From: Sindora glabra
Lineage: Eukaryota; Streptophyta; Magnoliopsida; Fabales; Fabaceae
Assembly (NCBI GenBank): GCA_020226215.1
Contig: CM035234.1
Coordinates: 46,813,275 to 46,877,274 of the forward strand
DNA: 64,000 bases
Direction of reading: 5' to 3'
Shown: one piece after another, positions 57,180-64,000 of the stretch
Layout of the letters: each line of letters opens with the position of its first letter
Numbering within the stretch: position 1 is the stretch's first letter
The notes under the pieces: generated by a model
Databases searched by the model: none
Told to the model about the DNA's origin: nothing
Seen by the model: only the letters and a program-made list of their open reading frames with translations
Program-made: the position numbers and the translations under genes

Positions 57180-60100
57180 CATAATATCCCAAATTAAAAT
57201 TTACAATTATATAAATTTGGAAGCTTGTGATTGATTATTTATTTACTCAATTAATATGTGATTTTATATTCATTTTTCATATTAAAGGCTTAGGAATATT
57301 GAAATTAAAATTTAGTTATTTTTATATATATGGCCATTGTTAATTTAAAATGATTTTTATGAGTAATTTCCTATTACAAGAATTTAATAAATAATTTGTT
57401 TATATATCGAGAAATTATTTTTGGAGATTGTAAAAGTTTTCACAAGCTAAGAAAAAATTTTAGTAATTAGGAATGCAAGTTATGGAACTATTTGCTTGTA
57501 TTTTATGAACAATTTTGGGAATTGAAAAATATTAAAATAATTATTATGGGATTTACGAATTTATTAGAAAAAATAGTTATATGTGAGAGGGGAGAATAGA
57601 AATTTCATGGAATGGAATTTTAAATAAAATAAATGTTATAAAAATTGAGTTTTATAATAAATGGGTGGTTACAATTTCTTTTAGAATAAATTGGAGGGTC
57701 AAGATTAGAAGAAGCCTTGAATTTAGAGTGCACCAAGGAGCATGGTATCAAAACTTTTAACTTCTATTTAAAGTATTTCTCTCTTTATTACACAAGTGGG
57801 CCTCTTTTTTTTTATGTTGGCTACTATTGTCCCCTTTTTGGTTTCCATACCTCTCGTTTATTTTTACCAGTTAGCTATTGTTTCTTTCTAAAAAAAAATC
57901 AAGGATCTTTCCTCTCTCTCACTTTTCCCTTCCACTGCCTAGCATCTCTCTTTTTTAGGGAATTCTAAAGTGGCCTAAGGGTTTTAAAACCTAGGGTAAT
58001 GTGGAAGAATAGTATGCATTAGATTTAGGTTGTATCATATCAACTATAGGTTTAAAAAAATAATTTTAGGTAACTGTGGAAAATTATTAATAAGAATGTT
58101 AAAATTAGGAAATTGCAAATTGGCCTTAGAAAGTGAAATACCTCTTGTGTTATCTCTATTGATTGGCTAATGACATGATAGATATGTAGGGCTTGATTCC
58201 ACTGTAGATGGTGTCCCATTAAAAGAGTAGCCAGTGCTCAACCTCCTTTGATAACTAGTTACCAAAGTCCAACAAACAATGACGATAGTAAAACCATTTG
58301 AGTAATTGGAATGGTATGGTTTTAATGCTCGCACTAGTGTCCTTGATGATGCATAAGTTAAAGATACTAGTTTTTATGTAGGGGCTAGGGGATTATGTTG
58401 ATTTTCTTAAATGGTGTTGCAATACATTTGAATGAAGGATGAGTTTGATAATGTGTGAAAAATTTGATGATTGATATGGGTTGTCCCAAATTTTATATTC
58501 TGTTTATGTACATATATAAAGTTAATCTAAAAGAACACCAATTCTGTGTATGGGTATTTTTTTCTCAAGTTCAACATTTTAGTAGATTTGATAGATCAAT
58601 ATAAAAATACTAGTCAATTAGGTTTTATTCAAATTTTCGTGTGGATGAAGTTCATGGATCAAGGCAACTTATCTGAAGTAAAAAACTATAATGGTGGATG
58701 ACTAAATTGTTTTCGTCTACTCTAACACCATGGTTGAAACTTCATGACCAATAGCAACTCCATGGCTTTTTGACATAGAGAATGACTAAATTAAAGACGA
58801 GGAGATGACATGGAAAAAAACATATTGGCACTTCTCTTCATTTCTTAACCTTAGGTTATTTCTATAATTTTTCCTAAATTATTTTGACAAATATAAAATT
58901 TTTTCCTCAATGCTGCAAATTCACATGCCAATTTATCTATTTTCCACTTGTCCTAGGTTCCAAAACCCCAACTTTACTAAAAGCACCATAGTATTCCCCC
59001 TCTTTTTTGTTTTTTTTCTTTCATCCTTCCTCTTCAATTTAGTAGCATTCTCCTTAGCTCCTTCTCCCTTGTTATTATGTCACATTTGGTCAATTGGAGA
59101 ATCGTTGCATTGTGCACTATTGTGTCATGGTGGGGTTATTGTGCATATTATTTTTCATCAGCATCTACTGCAAGCTACGAGTCTAAAGTTATTATAAGCT
59201 AGAATATCATCACGTCAAACTGTCATTCGCGGCTCCTATCTCACCTAGCAATCATGGTTGGTGATGCAAAAAAAGTTACAAAATGGTGAACCTTGAAGTG
59301 GTGTTAGATGTCAACCCTTTAGATGGTGGGTTTTACCTAGTTTTTCCAGCATGATTTCTCCAGTTTCTAGCTACTATAGTTATTGTTATTTCATACATGA
59401 AGGTTTCTTGGTGGATTATTTCTCATATAGCTTTGCAAGCAAAGCTACAAGGCGCTTTTTAAATGTTAACTGTATATGGTCTTTTAGCCTTTCTTGTTTT
59501 ATTAGAGTTTCAGCAACACTCCATTGCCATTGAAACTTTGGCTAACCACTATGTTGAGAGATAGATTACTTCTTATCATAAAATTGTAGTATTTATGAAG
59601 ATAAGAATTTAGCTTAGGGAATCCCACTTATATAAATTTTGAATGAATAAAGATAGTTCGGAGAAAATATGGTTTTTATACCATGGAGAGTTAAAGTATC
59701 GTACTTGTGATATTTCTAAGGCATTACTATTTATGATTTTGAATAATTTTGAAATTTATCTAGAAAACCCACTTGTGTGCTTTGTTGTGTATAGTAGTAC
59801 AAAGAAAAAACTATGCTTTTTATGTTGGAAAATGCTAAGACAATATGATTTAAGCAAGTATGGTACTAATACACTATGAATAGAATATCTAAGAAGTATT
59901 AGATTCTTATATTTTGCATGATTCTAAGATGGTTCAAGGAAAGCCATTTATGTAATTTTTAAAAGATATAATGATATACGTGGGAAATATGATTTCTATG
60001 TTATGAAATGCTAAAATAGAATGTTTAGAATATAAATGAAATGTTCATTTTAATATTATGGCTGATTCATGCATGAGCTAAAGAAAATCCATTTTTATGC

Positions 60101-62050
60101 ATATTATAGGTTTCTAACAATGCCTTTGAAAAATAATACTTATATGCTATGGAGAGCTAAGGTATCAGTATCATATTTGTGATATTTTTAAGATGTTATA
60201 TTTTATGTTCTTAGATGTTAGGTATGGTATTGACCAAATAAGAATTTTATAATAAAAAATATCAAACTAATGTATTTAGAATATAAATATATCATTAAGA
60301 TGAGAGTTCCTAATAAAAATAATTTTCTAGTTCTTTATGGAATGTCAAGGATATATGAGAATTTATGATATTTTAATGATAAGTTTAAAAATAAAGAAAG
60401 TGAAAATTTAGGATAATTTAATAGCAAAGTTGGATTATTAGTTAATAGTGGAAAATATAAGAGGCAAATAATAAGGAATGCTATCATATTACAATTGGAG
60501 TATAGATTTGTAATATATGGAAAAGAAATAAGTAATATTTATATAATTATAATTTATCTCTATAAATAGTAATAATAGGAGGTAAATGTGAAAAGATAGT
60601 TATAAATGCTTTGAGACTTTCAGGAGTGGATTGGTTTTATCGAGTGAATATATATATCTCCCTACTAATTTTATCTTAATAAAAGATAACTTAATTGTAT
60701 TCATCTTATTGGTAATATAGATTTTATATTCATTATATCAACTTAGTTTTATGATATAAAAGTAATTAATTTTTAATGAATGATAATTGATCTAAGTGCG
60801 TAATGAAAGCATGATTATATCATTATTAGCTATTGATTGATTGATTGTGATAAAATTACAATAGAGTATATTGTGAGAGTGTCATATGCTTTTATTACCC
60901 ATAATTATTGAATAGTTATTTATCGGGCTTGTATTAGATTTAGTGATATAAATAAAGTAAAGCTTTAGTGAATTGACTATATTGTGAATTGAGCCTCATG
61001 AGGCATTGAAAAATTGTGAATTATGAAAGAGTAATGACATCAGATATTGTGATTTATGATGAAGAGATTATACCAAAAGCTAAATGGAAAATTCCCAGCT
61101 AATAGTTGTAAAGAATATAAGATTGATTCGAAAGTAGGATGCAAAATTTCTAGCGAGTAGTTGAGAAAAATATAAACTTAATCCTAAAATAAAAAGAAAA
61201 TTATATATATATTTACTATAATTGAGTGTATAATTTGATGTGATATTATAACTTTGCTTGTGATTGAATGTCACTGTTTGACATGATTGTAAAGACACAA
61301 TGTGACTCTGATGATTTATTTGTATTTCAACCTTAAAGGTTATTTGTGATTGGGTTGACTATCTAGAATAGTTAGTATGTACTATGATGATGATGTTGCT
61401 CATTATCAAATAGTTGTATCTTCCATCAGTCTTCTGTAGGAGAACTCTCATTCCAAGATTTGGTTTTGTAGGTTTTAGAAATTCAGGAAATAGGTTTTTT
61501 AATAGTTTCTAATTTAATATATACTTAACCTATGATTATTATATGCAAAATTGATCTTCTACAAGATAGTGGTAGATATATGCTCATCAAGTTCTCATAA
61601 CTCACTTTATTTATTTTTAGTGTTTTATAGGTTGAAATAAATAAATTTGAGTTTGATGCTTCTATGGAAATCAAAGAGTGCCTAATATAAGGATTTGATA
61701 GTTGGCTTTTTTTTGAATTAGAATTGCAGTAAAATAGTGATTTCTTGAATTATATGATGTGAGTAATTGATTGTACATACATAAAATTGAAACTATAAAG
61801 TATTATTTGTACATTTTTTACTATAATATCTGGAAAATAATACAGGTTTGAATTATAAGGTGTGTGGCCCTTGGGAAGTATCTAAAAATAAGGAAGACTT
61901 TGTTCACTTTTCTATAAAAATTTAAAGAGAATTTTAAGTCCCTCTAAAATTTGAAAACTTTCATTAGATAAAAAGAGAGAAAGTTATCAAGGCTTATAGA
62001 AATTGAGTATTGGGATTTACACTGATCATGATCAGAATTGACTCATTATA
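57180..62050 (+). mobile_element. Long gypsy-type LTR (family L2), copy 2
   Basis: CATAATATCCCAAATTAAAA (expected TGTAATATCCC) to GACTCATTATA (expected GGGTCATTACA). Aligns in order with 18752-22315: TATATGGCCATTGTTAATTT, ATGTTGGAAAATGCTAAGA, GGAATGCTATCATATTAC, AAAGCTAAATGGAAAATTCC, GTTCTCATAACTCACTTTA, GTGTGTGGCCCTTGGGAAG. It is about 1.3 kb longer, and the extra length may be an insertion between about 57960 and 58900. Frames at 57717, 58910, 59351 and 59643 lie within the LTR and show no domain. No target duplication seen. Confidence 0.6.
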
Positions 62051-64000
62051 GCATTAGTACCTTATGGATCATAGGGATAGTGCTCCAAATTTTCATATTT
62101 TATGGGACAGGATAAATGACAAAAGTTACAGGATAAAATAGTATGAGGCTAATCTATCCTTGCCTCACCCAATTGTCATTTCCAAAATGAACTAAAACTT
62201 GGAAGGTGCAACATATCTTTTTATAAAATAAAATAATTGTGAATTTTTTCTAATCGAAAAAGAAAAATATAATTTTTCTTAATATCATAATAATTGGTTA
62301 CTTATAATGTGTAATATTCAAGCATGTCTAATGTGATATATAAAAAAATCCAAAGCTAATTAGATACTTAATAGTTAAACCCAAATTGAAATGATTAAGT
62401 AAAGGTGGTAACTAAGTTGAATAACTCAATTGCTCACTTGATTTGACTAAAAAATTATGAGACATGATTTAGTTTATAACTTGTTTATCATGAATTTGTG
62501 TCAAATAAAAATCAGGTCATTTAATTAAGCTGGTTGAGCTAATATTTATTATATTTGACTAGTTTAAATTATAAGTAGTTCAATTATAATTTTTTTAAAA
62601 AATTTATTATATATATTTATGAATATAATATAACACATAATTGAAATTGAAGTCTGCTTTTATAATTCTGAATATAACATTTAATTTTGTTTATAATCAT
62701 ATTAAATATTAGAATTAAAATTTCATTATAATTTCATTTTGTTTATAACATTGGTATTTTTTTTAAAATACCAATGTTGTTATTTAATTAAGTTTTTAAG
62801 TCAAATTCAAACTAAACTCAACTTGAGTCTTGAAATTATTAAGGATATAAGAAATAAGTTGTTGCAAGAATTTAAACATTTTAGGAAGTAAATTCTCTTA
62901 ATTTTCTAGAAATTACTTAAAGTTATTTGTTTAACATTAAGCTTTCAAGAATTAACTTTCTATATTTTGTTTGATTTAACTCTAAATTTCTTAATAAATA
63001 GTTTTAAAATGTTTAATATACTCTTAAAAATTGCAATACAAAAATAAAAAATTATGATAAATTTTAATTTTCTCTAATTTTTTAAACTATATTTCTAATC
63101 TCTCTTTCATCCATTTTTTTCAATTTGTACTTTCTTAACTTTTAATCTACTATAAAAAAAGTAAAATAGAATTATATAAAAAATTAAGATATCTTATATA
63201 TATTGAATTATCTTAATATAATTAAAGTGAATTATAATTTATATGAAGAAAAATATTAGTTAAATAATTAACTCTACTAAATTTAACAATATAACATATA
63301 TATTAATTCTATTTAGAATTAAAATTTCATTATAATTGTATTTATGATAGTATTTATAAATTATATTTATGATATAATATTTAATATTTATTTTATATAA
63401 TTCTCGTTATTTTTACTAGCCTATTCAAGGATTTGCTCGAAGACATATTTTTCTTTTTTTTTTTTCAACTTAAAGAAGTCAAAACTTTTTACTATTATTA
63501 TAAGTATTAATTATAAACATTGCTTGCATTCATAATAACAACTTTTTGTGTCATTAAGATGTATAAAATTTAATACATATAATTTATATAAAATGTCATT
63601 AATAAATGAATTAATTTATAAATGAATTATGAATTTATTTACATTTATTTATAATTTATTGTCAAAAATCATTAATAAATATATAATTTATAAAAATATC
63701 ATCAAATAATTATTAAATATAATTTATTATTTTACTACACATCTTCCAATATCATTTTACATAAAATTTTTACACAATTAATAATGTGAATTCTATATTA
63801 TTTGTACACAAGATGTGTGACCGAAAGCTTCTGAGCCTTGTCTTATGGTGGAAATCAATTTTTAGCATTATAAATTGTTCTATAATCATATAAGTTATGT
63901 ATGAATTTATTTATTTATTTTTTAATTTATTTAATTTTATTGTATTTACACATTAAGAGTTAATTTTTAATAAATGATTTTCTTTTTTTTATTTTTTTAT
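62051..64000. other. AT-rich DNA with hAT-like MITE candidate at 62401-62840
   Basis: At 62401-62840, GGTGGTAACTAAGTTGAATA, ACTCAATTGC and, at the other side, AAACTCAACTTGAGTCTTG resemble hAT-type MITEs rich in CTCGAGCT-like motifs. A perfect hairpin (14-bp arms, four-T loop) lies at 62747-62778. The rest to 64000 shows no gene. Confidence 0.35.

Noticed and set aside
18752..62050. The two L2 LTRs as ends of one element
   Set aside because: They are 35 kb apart with unrelated elements and a host gene between, and are strongly diverged.
1..64000. CRISPR array, bacterial operon, phage or organelle insert
   Set aside because: No regularly spaced identical repeats of that type, no prokaryotic gene arrangement and no recognisable organelle genes. 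Spaced motifs here are LTR palindromes and minisatellites.

Overview
The window is plant nuclear DNA, most likely from a eudicot. It is very AT-rich, full of (TA)n, (GA)n and (CA)n microsatellites, and packed with nested, decayed plant transposons (hAT, CACTA, Ty1/copia, Ty3/gypsy, LINE, SINE, MITE). Only one convincing host gene was found. It has canonical GT-AG introns. No rRNA, tRNA gene, CRISPR array, organelle insert or bacterial-type operon was seen. I cannot name the species.

Layout. 1-4703: an Ac-like hAT element (minus strand) with an almost readable transposase, inserted into the reverse transcriptase of a Ty1/copia element whose gag-pol remnant runs to about 7450, with a duplicated TATA-bearing segment at 7840-8445. 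8446-13690: AT-rich DNA, a long (TA)n tract and a possible non-autonomous hAT element. 13691-16132: a solo LTR with 5-bp target duplication AGTTG. About 16166-17586: a possible hAT-type MITE. 18752-22315: a long gypsy-type LTR, with a diverged relative at 57180-62050. 22895-28770: a CACTA transposon (minus strand) whose Tnp2 gene is split by an inserted LTR at 26067-about 27981. 28915-31840: the 3' end of a gypsy element (integrase tail plus 3' LTR, minus strand). 32557-33039: two SINE-like pieces and a hAT MITE with a perfect 8-bp target duplication. 33057-41043: a structurally complete but ruined Ty1/copia element (two LTRs, PBS, polypurine tract, pol relics), itself interrupted by a second copy (34952-37454) of the solo LTR seen at 13691. 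41797-44545: repeat-rich DNA with a GGTGGT-type minisatellite. 44760-45964: the 3' end of a LINE with zf-RVT and RNase H. 46067: a CACTA-like terminus.

The host gene lies at about 47679-50420 (plus strand): TATAAATA box, five coding exons, 282 codons, all splice phases consistent, with a 6-nt first coding piece and a TAGCAG tandem acceptor. Its product looks like a conserved plant protein of unknown function. Downstream are a SINE with 13-bp target duplications (51408-51541), a solo LTR that landed in a (TA)n tract (53167-54841), CACTA subterminal debris and the second long gypsy LTR.

No coherent new biological system was found. The least ordinary signals are two arrays of long perfect palindromes in two opposite-facing LTRs, the internal ~190-bp triplications of the solo-LTR family, the order of nesting, and the gene's micro-exon with NAGNAG acceptor. 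All family assignments come from reading motifs by eye, without database searches.
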